14,698 bases of DNA from Cloacimonetes bacterium UBA5553. Lineage in GTDB: Bacteria > Cloacimonadota > Cloacimonadia > Cloacimonadales > Cloacimonadaceae. Both the position numbers and the translations under genes were made by a program. Positions 1 to 6,990 of the stretch are shown here, piece after piece (position 1 is the first letter of the stretch; each line of letters starts with the position of its first letter). A model generated the notes under the pieces. The model worked only from the letters and a program-made list of their open reading frames with translations. It was not told the DNA's origin and searched no databases. The stretch spans positions 309 through 15,006 of the forward strand of contig DIMZ01000209.1 of NCBI GenBank assembly GCA_002425825.1, in the 5' to 3' direction.

Positions 1-1121
1 TCAGGAATGGGGCTTTGGTCCATAAAGAAACCGGCTCTAAAGGAATTGCAGCCCATCAGGTATTCTGTTCCCAAACTGATGCGATGAGTATCTTCCCATT
101 TGAAGGGGATTATGCTTTCTGTAGTTCCCAGCACGTTGGCAGGGGTTTCCATCTTAACTTTCACTTCTTCCATGCTGCTCCACAGGGTGTAGCTGTAGTC
201 CAGATTAACAGCCCAATTTGGCATAACTTTGTAAGACACGCCAAGACCGATGTCTGCGGGAAGATTTAGCTCGGTTGTAATGTCGGATTTACCGCCTAAT
301 TTTTGAGCAGTGGGAACTAAAGGCTGCGGCTTCCACATGTAAATCTCTGCTTCTCCATCCATCGATACTTTGCTGGGCAGTTTGCCGGATAAGCCGAGGG
401 ACAAGCAGGGGGTTGGCTTATAAAGAAAACCTACATTGGCACCAAAGCCAATGCCATTACCACTCATGTCGGAGCTGATGGGCTGCAAATATGCGGTTGC
501 TCCAAGTGCGGGGTTAAACGATATCTTACCAAGCTCAATGGTGGTGTACATAACGCTTATGCCCAGTCCGGCAGACAGATTTGGCATAATCTGATATGCA
601 ACGGAGGGATGGATATCTATTACAGCAATGGAGCTTTTCAGTTCATTTTCGGGGAATCCATCAGCATAGGTTAAGGGGCCGGTTGCATTTGTGGATGTGG
701 GGAACTTATAAACATCCCAGGTGGTTCCCAAGCCATAAGGCACATACACGCCCAAACCGTATTTAAGCTTTGGTTGTTTTGCCATGGTTACAAAAGCATT
801 CGGGAAAGCTCGCAGGCTTTTTTCTGCTTCATATTCTTTGTCGCTAAAGCCAGGAACGGCAGTATATTGAGTTCCTTTGGAATCCCAAGTGCCGGAAGGC
901 ATAATAAATGTTCCGCCCAAATCTAATAAGTTATTGTTTATAAACCCTAATCCTGCGGGGTTCCAATACATGGCTGTGGCATCATCTGCCAAACCGCGGA
1001 AGGCTCCACCCATAGAAGTAGCGCGGGACCCCACCCCGGTAAGGGCAAATCCACCCGCAAACAGCATGGTGCCGATGCAGAGGAAGCTAAGGATAAGAGT
1101 TGTGAGTTGCATTTTTTTCAT
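1..1121 (-). CDS. FadL/OMPP1-family outer-membrane beta-barrel protein (3' end beyond window)
   Basis: Outer-membrane transport barrel of the FadL/TodX/OMPP1 family, which admits hydrophobic compounds such as long-chain fatty acids. The substrate here cannot be told from sequence. The frame opens with ATG at 1119-1121, preceded by AAGGAG (1130-1135) 8 nt upstream, and stays open to the left edge, giving 373 residues with the C-terminus missing. Residues 1 to about 22 form a signal peptide (MKKMQ, then a hydrophobic run ending LFAGG). The mature N-terminus carries the family hallmark: GVGSRATSMGGAF followed by ADDATAMYWNPAGL. The last visible residues (FRAGFFMDQSPIP) match the late barrel strands of this family, so perhaps 60-100 residues are missing. 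The gene is separated from mnmE by a repeat-rich gap of about 716 bp and probably has its own promoter. The family call is firm; the substrate is unknown. Confidence 0.88.
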   Translation of the reverse strand, partial: MKKMQLTTLILSFLCIGTMLFAGGFALTGVGSRATSMGGAFRGLADDATAMYWNPAGLGFINNNLLDLGGTFIMPSGTWDSKGTQYTAVPGFSDKEYEAEKSLRAFPNAFVTMAKQPKLKYGLGVYVPYGLGTTWDVYKFPTSTNATGPLTYADGFPENELKSSIAVIDIHPSVAYQIMPNLSAGLGISVMYTTIELGKISFNPALGATAYLQPISSDMSGNGIGFGANVGFLYKPTPCLSLGLSGKLPSKVSMDGEAEIYMWKPQPLVPTAQKLGGKSDITTELNLPADIGLGVSYKVMPNWAVNLDYSYTLWSSMEEVKVKMETPANVLGTTESIIPFKWEDTHRISLGTEYLMGCNSFRAGFFMDQSPIP

Positions 1122-1138
1122 AGTGTTAACTCCTTGTC

Positions 1139-1174
1139 AATAAAGCATTATGTTACGTTTTATGAATAAAGCAT
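1139..1174. repeat. Direct repeat AATAAAGCAT, two copies 26 bp apart
   Basis: AATAAAGCAT occurs at 1139-1148 and again at 1165-1174. Each copy is followed by GTTA, directly in the second and after a 3-nt insertion in the first. The repeats lie just upstream of the FadL-family start and overlap its candidate -10 region, so they could be regulator sites or simple A+T-rich coincidence. Confidence 0.45.
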
Positions 1175-1202
1175 GTTATTGCAATGCGGTATCATCGGTC
1201 AA
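1173..1202 (-). promoter_or_regulatory. Candidate sigma-70-like promoter of the FadL-family gene
   Basis: On the minus strand TTGACC (1197-1202, five of six consensus bases) is followed after 18 bp by TAACAT (1173-1178, four of six). The implied transcript would start roughly 45 nt before the FadL start codon. The match is modest and promoter consensus in this phylum may differ, so this is only a candidate. Confidence 0.25.
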
Positions 1203-1242
1203 GGATTATTTTACCAAAAAGACCAGTGCACATAAATGGAAC

Positions 1243-1386
1243 ACTGGCTTCAGCCAGTTGGACCACCGGATTTATCCGGTAATAGGGCAAAAACTTCAGT
1301 TAATGGGATTCTATCTTTACTTGCTAACCAGATAAATCTGGTAAATCCAGCCGAATCAATTCGGCGTTCCAGATTATTCATGATCT
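1243..1386. repeat. Cluster of five 16-bp palindromes with identical geometry
   Basis: Four perfect palindromes, each with 7-bp arms and a 2-nt centre, lie at 1243-1258 (ACTGGCT tc AGCCAGT), 1265-1280 (ACCGGAT tt ATCCGGT), 1327-1342 (ACCAGAT aa ATCTGGT) and 1350-1365 (GCCGAAT ca ATTCGGC). A fifth at 1371-1386 (AGATTAT tc ATGATCT) is perfect except for one T-G pair. A weak sixth (5 of 7 pairs) may lie at 1289-1304. Neighbouring units within each group start 21-24 bp apart, with 5-7 nt between them. The arms differ in sequence yet keep their complementarity, and every unit has T-NN-A at its centre. As single strands these would fold into short stems with a four-base loop. No repeat class I know by name fits exactly. 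Confidence 0.85.
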
Positions 1387-1429
1387 AACAAAACTAAATA
1401 GCTTGTTTGATGTTTGGTTACAGCTTCCC

Positions 1430-1446
1430 TTCCCGTCACAGGGGAA
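1430..1446. repeat. Small inverted repeat (TTCCC/GGGAA)
   Basis: TTCCC at 1430-1434 and GGGAA at 1442-1446 are complementary around a 7-nt loop. It directly abuts, and shares base 1446 with, the larger nested inverted repeat to its right, so the two may belong to one element. No T-run follows on either strand. Confidence 0.5.
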
Positions 1447-1526
1447 CCGAAGCGGAGTTCATCGGGGGATCATCGGGCTTTTGCCCGTTCAAGCCCCGAT
1501 GAAACCCTCTTCGAAACCGCTTCGGT
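1446..1526. repeat. Nested three-tier inverted repeat (81 bp)
   Basis: Three sets of complementary arms are nested. The outer pair is ACCGAAGCGG (1446-1455) with CCGCTTCGGT (1517-1526). The middle pair is TTCATCGGGG (1458-1467) with CCCCGATGAA (1494-1503). The inner pair is CGGGC (1474-1478) with GCCCG (1483-1487) around a TTTT loop. The first two tiers are perfect 10-bp matches separated by 2 nt on the left and 13 nt on the right. The element is G+C-rich compared with its surroundings. A stable RNA or cruciform fold is likely. It has no adjacent T-run, so it does not look like a simple intrinsic terminator. It could be a transcript-stabilising stem, a dispersed repeat or a small structured RNA. 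Confidence 0.75.
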
Positions 1527-1677
1527 CAGCAAGCACCCCCGAACGATATAAAAAACGATCCACACGCCAATAGATGAAGCATAACAGAATAAATGCAGAT
1601 AACTTGGGCAATCACTCCGGTATAATAGCCCAGTGGTGAGTGCCTTGGGACAACAGATAATAGCCTGGGGTAAGCAA

Positions 1678-1709
1678 AGAGTGGAAAAGTGGAAGAGTGT
1701 AAAAGTGAA
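1678..1709. repeat. 16-bp tandem repeat, two copies
   Basis: AGAGTGGAAAAGTGGA (1678-1693) is followed directly by AGAGTGTAAAAGTGAA (1694-1709), with 14 of 16 bases identical. Each unit contains two GTG cores separated by a purine run. Function unknown; it may be slippage-derived or part of a dispersed intergenic repeat. Confidence 0.7.
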
Positions 1710-1760
1710 ACCAGGACTAAGCATAGAGTGTTTGGAATCTAATGCACAGGCATAACTATA

Positions 1761-1786
1761 ATTCGTGTAGATTAGTGAAATTCGTG
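1761..1786. repeat. Triple ATTNGTG repeat
   Basis: Three heptamers follow each other: ATTCGTG (1761-1767), ATTAGTG (1771-1777) and ATTCGTG (1780-1786), 10 and 9 bp apart start to start. They lie about 50-75 bp downstream of the mnmE stop. Similar ATTCGTG/ATCCGTG strings are, as far as I recall, common between genes in several environmental phyla, but I cannot verify that here. Confidence 0.6.
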
Positions 1787-1837
1787 GACAATAACTGAAA
1801 TAACTTGTGTAAGGGCTAACCGGTGTACGGGACTGCG

Positions 1838-3184
1838 TTACTTGCCTATGCAGAAATTGCTGAAGATGTTATCCAGCATTTCGTCGGTGCTAACCGTGCC
1901 CACAATCTCTTCTATAGCATTGGCAGCGGAGATTAGCTCAAAGGCAATAAACTCATAACCGGCATTATCATCCAGTGCGGCTTTGGCATTTGTGAGTGCA
2001 AGCTTGCTTTTGGCGAGTGCGGCGAGGTGCCGGCTATTGGTGGCAAGAGGTTCATTAAGGATGTCGTCACTAAGCATCAATCGCTTCAGGATTGCAGAGC
2101 TAAGCGCATCCAGTCCCTTGGGCTGAATAACGCTGCAATAGATGTCGGAGCTGTCGAGAGGCTTGGCAGGAGAAAGCAAATCCGCTTTGCTATATACAAT
2201 AATGGTTTTGTGCAGGTAGTCAGGATTTATTTCCGTAGCGTCGCAAGAGGCACGCTGAGATGCATCGATAAGATAGATAATGATGTCGGCAGATTGCATC
2301 AGTTCATAGCTTTTGGCAATGCCTGCGGATTCCACTTCGTCATTGGAGCTGCGTAAGCCAGCTGTGTCATATATCACCAATGGGAAGCCGTTTAGCGAGA
2401 TGCTTTCTTCCAGATAGTCACGGGTGGTGCCGGGGTGGGCGGTAACAATGGCGCGGTTTTGTTGCAAGAGCGCATTGAACAGCGAAGACTTCCCCGCATT
2501 CGGCGCACCCGCAAGGCAAATCTTTATTCCCTCACGGATGCAGCGTCCCTGCTCTCCCTTTGCAGTAAGGGCAGAAATGTCGTTTATCAATCCTACAATT
2601 CTGTTGTTTAGATCATCAAGGTCTATCTGTGGCAGGTCTTGATCGGCAAAATCAATTGCCAGTTCGCAGCGCAGCCTTGCCTCGCCAATGCGTGCCAGAA
2701 TGCCCTGTAAATGGCTGCCAAGCTTGCCCTGAAGCTGCATAAGGGCGGCACTTTCGGCCTTGGAAGCCTTGGCGGTGATAAGGTCGTTAACCGCTTCTGC
2801 CTGGCTGAGATCAAGCTTGCCATTAAGATAAGCCCGAAGCGTGAATTCTCCCGGCTTTGCCATGCGTGCGTGCAGCAACAGGCATTCCATAATTCTACTT
2901 GCCAGATTCGGATTGCCATGGCAGGATACTTCCACGCTGTTTTCGCCAGTGTAGCTATGAGGAGCACGGAATACGCTGAGTAGCACTTCGTCTATCGGCT
3001 TGCCCTGAGCATTGTGAAACATGCCGTGTATAAGGCGATGAGAGGGAGAGGACAGCAGTTTATCCGCGGGTGTAAAATACTTTGCCACAATGCTAATGGC
3101 ATCGCTTCCGCTTATGCGCAGAACCGTTATCGCGGCATTACCCGCGGCACTAATCTGTGCGCAGATGCTGTCGTGCAATGTCAA
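1838..3184 (-). CDS. mnmE: tRNA uridine-5-carboxymethylaminomethyl(34) synthesis GTPase MnmE
   Basis: With partner MnmG, this GTPase modifies U34 in the wobble position of certain tRNAs, using a folate-bound one-carbon unit. The 448 residues match the usual family length. Residues 1 to about 117 form the folate-binding domain, with PGEFTLRAYLNGKLDLSQAEAV at 111-132 marking the join to the helical domain. The G domain inserted in the helices shows G1 GAPNAGKSS (226-234), the potassium-loop/switch I region with TTRD (253-256) and G3 DTAG (273-276). G4 is SKAD (332-335) where NKxD is usual. The C-terminal CIGK (445-448) carries the conserved Cys. The start is TTG at 3182-3184, overlapping the dxs stop. 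It fits because the next residues (LHDSICAQISAAGNAAITVLRISG) align with the canonical N-terminus and a ribosome site sits 9 nt upstream. Confidence 0.96.
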   Translation of the reverse strand: MTLHDSICAQISAAGNAAITVLRISGSDAISIVAKYFTPADKLLSSPSHRLIHGMFHNAQGKPIDEVLLSVFRAPHSYTGENSVEVSCHGNPNLASRIMECLLLHARMAKPGEFTLRAYLNGKLDLSQAEAVNDLITAKASKAESAALMQLQGKLGSHLQGILARIGEARLRCELAIDFADQDLPQIDLDDLNNRIVGLINDISALTAKGEQGRCIREGIKICLAGAPNAGKSSLFNALLQQNRAIVTAHPGTTRDYLEESISLNGFPLVIYDTAGLRSSNDEVESAGIAKSYELMQSADIIIYLIDASQRASCDATEINPDYLHKTIIVYSKADLLSPAKPLDSSDIYCSVIQPKGLDALSSAILKRLMLSDDILNEPLATNSRHLAALAKSKLALTNAKAALDDNAGYEFIAFELISAANAIEEIVGTVSTDEMLDNIFSNFCIGK

Positions 3185-5049
3185 TTGGGCAAGTCCTTTA
3201 TAATTACATGAGATAGCTTTTCGGTGGTGAAGCCTATCTCGTCTAAAAGCAGCTCTGTGTTACCATGAGTTATAAACTTGTCGGGATAGCCGAAGTTGGT
3301 GGTTTTTGTATCGCTTTGGGCTAATATCTGGCAGATATGCGAGCCTGCTCCACCTATAATGCTGCCATGCTCAAAGGTGTAAACATGTTTGCAGCCGGAA
3401 GCAATGGCGATAATGGCATTGGCGTCCAGGGGCTTAATGCAGTTTAGCTTTATCAGCTTGGCTTCTATGCCTTGATTGTTCAGGATGTTCCACACTTCAT
3501 GGCAGAGGCTGAAAGCATCACCTGTAGCGATCAGGGCAATGCTGCCGTTATTGTGCTCTATTCCCAATGCAAATGGTGAATATGGCTGCGCAAGCTTTTG
3601 CTCCGGCAGGCAAAGAGCTGTGCCCCGGGGGTAGCGGATGGCAACTGGGCCGTCCATATAGCTTGCCGCCCAATTCATCATTGCTTCCAGTTCGGCGGTG
3701 GTATGTGGAGACAGGATTACCAGATTGGGTATGTAATTCATAAATGAGATATCGAAAGCTCCGTGATGGGTGGCTCCGTCTTCGCCCACCAAGCCTGCGC
3801 GGTCGATGCAGAAAACAACAGGTAAGCGGGGCATGGCAACGTCGTGAATAACCTGGTCTAAAGCTCGCTGCATAAAGGTTGAGTATATCGCTACAAATGG
3901 CTTTATGCCTTTAGTTGCCATTCCGGCTGCCAGGGTAACCGCATGCTGCTCTGCTATGCCAACATCAAAGAAACGCTCAGGAAAGCTTTGCTCAAATGCA
4001 CTTAACCCTGTTCCGGTTGCCATAGCCGCAGTAATGGCTGTAACAGAGGGATTGTTCGATGCTATTTCAACCAAGTGGTTTCCCATTGCCTCGCTCCAGC
4101 TAACCTTGCTTCCGCATTTTGGTTTTCCGCTTTTGGCTTCGAAGGGGCCGATGCCATGGAATAGGGAGGCATTTTTCTCTGCGGGGGCATAACCCTTTCC
4201 TTTTTGAGTAACCACATGGATTAGCACCGGGCCAACCATGTAGTTTTTTACGCGTTCCAAAATGGAATGCAGATGGTCGATATCGTGTCCATCGATGGGG
4301 CCAACGTATTTGAATCCGAGGTCTTCGAAGATGATATTGGGCACCAGGATGTTTATCATCGATTCTTCCAGCTTTTGTGCGCCGTAAATGAAGCGGCGGC
4401 GGACACTGGAAGGCAGGCTGGAGCTAAGATCCCAAATCTGCTTCTTTAGGGTGTTATAGGAACGGCTTGCCATCATCCGTGCCATGTATTTCTGTAATCC
4501 CCCCACGTTTTTGGAGATAGACATTGCGTTATCGTTTAGAATTACTATGAACTTATCTTTTTGCAGATGCCCAGCATGGTTTAGAGCTTCAAAGCTAATG
4601 CCTCCGGTTAATGCTCCATCGCCAATTACGGCTATGCAGTGACCGGATTGAGTATTTAAGTCCCTAGCACAGGCGATGCCCAGGGCAGCGGAGATGGAGG
4701 TGCTGCTGTGTCCTGTGGAAAATGCATCGTAAGGGCTTTCATCACGATTGGTAAAGCCGCTAATTCCCCCATAGCTTCTTAAGCTGGCAAAATCTGCATT
4801 ACGTCCGGTTAAAATCTTCCAGGCGTAGCTTTGATGCCCTACATCCCATACTATTCTGTCTGATAGCGGGTTAAAGAGGCGTAACAGGGCGATGGTGAAA
4901 TCTACTGCACCCAAGCTGGGGGCGATATGTCCGCCCTTTTGCGAGCCGACTTCTACAATGCGGGCACGCACTTCCTTTGCCAATAGCTTTAGTTCATTGG
5001 GTTTTAGCTCTTGTATCTGTTTAGGATCGGTTATAGTTTCTAATATCAT
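3181..5049 (-). CDS. dxs: 1-deoxy-D-xylulose-5-phosphate synthase
   Basis: Condenses pyruvate and glyceraldehyde 3-phosphate to 1-deoxy-D-xylulose 5-phosphate, the first step of the non-mevalonate isoprenoid pathway; it also feeds thiamine and pyridoxal synthesis. The 622 residues are the normal length. Visible hallmarks are GHSSTSIS (113-120), the thiamine-diphosphate/Mg motif from GDG (143-145) to NDN (172-174), GPIDGHD (250-256), GIAEQHAVT (364-372, with the catalytic Glu), DRAGLVGEDGATHHG (416-430) and YPRG (473-476). The transketolase-like C-terminal domain follows. The motif usually read as HQxYxHK is HQSYAWK here (72-78). ATG at 5047-5049 is preceded by AAGGGA (5055-5060) 5 nt upstream, 21 bp after the BatA-like gene. 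Its stop overlaps the mnmE start, suggesting translational coupling. Confidence 0.97.
   Translation of the reverse strand: MILETITDPKQIQELKPNELKLLAKEVRARIVEVGSQKGGHIAPSLGAVDFTIALLRLFNPLSDRIVWDVGHQSYAWKILTGRNADFASLRSYGGISGFTNRDESPYDAFSTGHSSTSISAALGIACARDLNTQSGHCIAVIGDGALTGGISFEALNHAGHLQKDKFIVILNDNAMSISKNVGGLQKYMARMMASRSYNTLKKQIWDLSSSLPSSVRRRFIYGAQKLEESMINILVPNIIFEDLGFKYVGPIDGHDIDHLHSILERVKNYMVGPVLIHVVTQKGKGYAPAEKNASLFHGIGPFEAKSGKPKCGSKVSWSEAMGNHLVEIASNNPSVTAITAAMATGTGLSAFEQSFPERFFDVGIAEQHAVTLAAGMATKGIKPFVAIYSTFMQRALDQVIHDVAMPRLPVVFCIDRAGLVGEDGATHHGAFDISFMNYIPNLVILSPHTTAELEAMMNWAASYMDGPVAIRYPRGTALCLPEQKLAQPYSPFALGIEHNNGSIALIATGDAFSLCHEVWNILNNQGIEAKLIKLNCIKPLDANAIIAIASGCKHVYTFEHGSIIGGAGSHICQILAQSDTKTTNFGYPDKFITHGNTELLLDEIGFTTEKLSHVIIKDLPN
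3194..3199 (-). promoter_or_regulatory. Ribosome binding site supporting the mnmE TTG start
   Basis: AAAGGA on the minus strand lies inside the 3' end of dxs, 9 nt before the TTG at 3182-3184. No ATG gives a complete MnmE N-terminus, so this site together with the stop-start overlap decides the start. Confidence 0.6.
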
Positions 5050-5070
5050 GACAGTCCCTTTTTTAGATGT

Positions 5071-6990
5071 TTAGGCTTTGGTTCGGGATTCCTCAATCTT
5101 AACTATTATCAGTTCTAAGATAACCAAAGCAAAGGCAATAGCCAGCAAGCTTTTCCAAAGGTCGTGTCCGAGGCGTGAGAAGAAAAGCTTGTTTTCCCAA
5201 TCATTACCCAGGTTTTTTACTCCCTTGGGGATGTTCTTGCGGTTTGCGGAGTCTTGATAGTCTGTGTTTATCGCTACTGCGCTTTCTTTGGGGCTGCCTG
5301 GCTCTAGAATGTAGATTCCAGGTTGGCTTGCTGTGTGACGACGGCTGCTAAGAAATTCACCATTTGGCAGAACCAGAGAATTAAAGTTCAGCACATCTCC
5401 TATGCGGCCTGAGCTTTCTTTTATCTCGGTATTAGAGATATAATCGAAGGTTCTAAAGGCAAGCACCGGGAAGGCAGGGTCTAAGAAGAAAGTGTTTTCC
5501 AGTGAGGCTATGTTCCAAAGCCACAAGGCTTGCTTATCTTTTTGCAGGGCAAGCGGAGCGTTGCCTGCACTCACTATACCGGTGGAGCTTGACGATTCAG
5601 TTTGCCAGTAGCTGGCAATGTTCCCGTTTTTAAGTGCTTTGCCGGAGATAAGTGAACTTATATAGTGGTACTTACTTAGCTGGTCTATAAAGATAGCTTT
5701 GTTGCTGCGGTCTTTTAGCTGGATGCCAAATGCAGACTTTATGTAGGATTTTAAACTGGTATCGGCATTATTGCCCAGGCATACTAATAGCCCTTGATTG
5801 CGTGAGCTGACGGCTGCCAACACTTCCTGCAATCTGGGGCTGATATTACCGGGCTCAAAAAGAATAATCATCTGATAGTTATCCAGGGCAGATATACTAA
5901 GAGCATCGGGATTGATTATGTTGGGAGTGGAATTGGTATATACACTCAGCATCGAGCTTAGTATAGCAGGTAAAGCTGTTAATCTGCTAACTACAGCTAC
6001 TGAGGGTTTGCTATAGAACGGGAAGGCAAAGTAGCAACGGTTGTCATAGGTTTGCCGTTCGTCCATCACCTCTATGTAACCACTTTGCCAGCCATCGCTC
6101 GGCACATCGCAGACAATAGTTTCTACAATGCTTTGACGGGCGGGGATGGATACAAACTTCTCGGCTACTTTCACATCTTTGATTACAGCCTTTACCAACA
6201 CATCCTTGCGATCGACAGAGCCATGGTTTTCCAAGCTGAAGCGGATGGTTTGCTGCTTTTTCTTGTCCACCAGCATAGGCAACACAATGGCGGAAGTGCA
6301 GGCGATATTTTCGTAGCTTTGGCTTTCGGGCAAGGGGATGGAGGCAATGGGCACTGAGGCTTTCAGGGTGGTGGCATCCATGCGCATATCGCTAATAAAG
6401 TATATCTCCTTATTTGGCATCTGGCTTTCTTGCAGCTTGGTTTCAGCATAAGCCAGCATAGCCTCTGGAGACAGAGGAGTGTAGGTAACGCCAATCTGGT
6501 CTATTATTGCCTGTGGAAGCTTTCCGGCATATATCTGGGCGTTTAGCTGATTCCAGGTTTCGTTGGAAGTAATCAATATTAGCCTGTCGGCTTCATTGGC
6601 TTTGGCATTAATCTTGGTGATTGCCTCTTTTGCGTGTTGCAGATTGCTCTTGCCGGATTCTGCATACTCCATGCTGTAGGAGGTGTCTAAGATTATGGCT
6701 AGGGCTGTAGGTGGATGCTTTTTGGAGGGTTTTAGCTTTACAGAGCGGAACATTGGTCTTGCTACTGCCAAAGCTACCAGCAGGATTATTAGCATGCGGA
6801 TGATAAGCAGCAGGATGTTCTTTAGCTTGCTGCGGCTCTTTTCCTGCTCTTTGCTCAGCTTAATAAACCTAATGCTGGGGAAAATCACTTTTTGGGGTTT
6901 CTTTTTTGCCAATAACCAAATCAACAGCGGCAGTATGGAAGCCGCAGTGAATATTAGTAACGAGGCATTGAGAAACGAAAGCTGAAACAT
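5071..6990 (-). CDS. BatA-like membrane protein with N-terminal double anchor and VWA-like domain
   Basis: Member of the aerotolerance-regulator/BatA N-terminal family, in which two closely spaced membrane helices anchor a periplasmic von Willebrand A fold. Numbering from the ATG, helix 1 is about residues 5-28 and helix 2 about 57-79 (LKNILLLIIRMLIILLVALAVARP). A VWA-like segment follows with LDTSYS (101-106), a DxSxS metal-site motif. The middle contains beta-rich segments and a region that may resemble the amidotransferase-like fold of related proteins. One C-terminal helix (about 615-631) precedes a short charged tail. I chose ATG at 6988-6990, which overlaps the previous stop as TGATG, rather than the in-frame TTG one codon earlier (6991-6993). 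Function is unknown. Relatives often sit with MoxR ATPase and BatB genes, which are not seen here. Confidence 0.8.
   Translation of the reverse strand: MFQLSFLNASLLIFTAASILPLLIWLLAKKKPQKVIFPSIRFIKLSKEQEKSRSKLKNILLLIIRMLIILLVALAVARPMFRSVKLKPSKKHPPTALAIILDTSYSMEYAESGKSNLQHAKEAITKINAKANEADRLILITSNETWNQLNAQIYAGKLPQAIIDQIGVTYTPLSPEAMLAYAETKLQESQMPNKEIYFISDMRMDATTLKASVPIASIPLPESQSYENIACTSAIVLPMLVDKKKQQTIRFSLENHGSVDRKDVLVKAVIKDVKVAEKFVSIPARQSIVETIVCDVPSDGWQSGYIEVMDERQTYDNRCYFAFPFYSKPSVAVVSRLTALPAILSSMLSVYTNSTPNIINPDALSISALDNYQMIILFEPGNISPRLQEVLAAVSSRNQGLLVCLGNNADTSLKSYIKSAFGIQLKDRSNKAIFIDQLSKYHYISSLISGKALKNGNIASYWQTESSSSTGIVSAGNAPLALQKDKQALWLWNIASLENTFFLDPAFPVLAFRTFDYISNTEIKESSGRIGDVLNFNSLVLPNGEFLSSRRHTASQPGIYILEPGSPKESAVAINTDYQDSANRKNIPKGVKNLGNDWENKLFFSRLGHDLWKSLLAIAFALVILELIIVKIEESRTKA

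Larger units (their letters stand above)
1122..1837. other. 716-bp intergenic region rich in inverted and tandem repeats
   Basis: No convincing gene lies between mnmE and the FadL-family gene. The short open frames (plus-strand 1150-1335, minus-strand 1470-1724) cross palindromes or tandem repeats and resemble no protein family I know. The stretch holds, from left to right, a direct repeat near the FadL gene, a cluster of five 16-bp palindromes, a small hairpin, a nested inverted repeat, a 16-bp tandem repeat and a triple ATTNGTG repeat, each listed separately. Both flanking genes are on the minus strand, so the region must contain the end of the mnmE transcript and probably the FadL promoter. 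I see no classical hairpin-plus-T-run terminator just after the mnmE stop. Confidence 0.8.

Noticed and set aside
1150..1335. 61-codon plus-strand open frame as a gene
   Set aside because: It runs across the palindromes, opposite to all neighbours, without a clear ribosome site. The palindromes explain the sequence better.
1243..1386. Palindrome cluster as a CRISPR array
   Set aside because: The repeated units are not identical in sequence, are only 16 bp, and the gaps are 5-7 or 46 nt. There is no conserved direct repeat and no cas gene in the window.
1446..1526. Nested inverted repeat as an intrinsic terminator
   Set aside because: No T-run follows the stem on either strand, and it lies over 300 bp beyond the mnmE stop. 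A role at the transcript end stays possible but is not shown.
1621..1626. TATAAT on the plus strand as a promoter
   Set aside because: No -35 element lies at a suitable distance, and no plus-strand gene follows.
1470..1724. 84-codon minus-strand open frame as a small gene
   Set aside because: It is built from the GTG-rich tandem repeat at one end and the nested inverted repeat at the other, has no ribosome site I trust, and resembles no known protein.
3949..4192. Plus-strand open frames opposite dxs and the other genes as antisense genes
   Set aside because: Each lies wholly within a well-supported minus-strand gene, has no family resemblance, and is what coding bias produces on the opposite strand.
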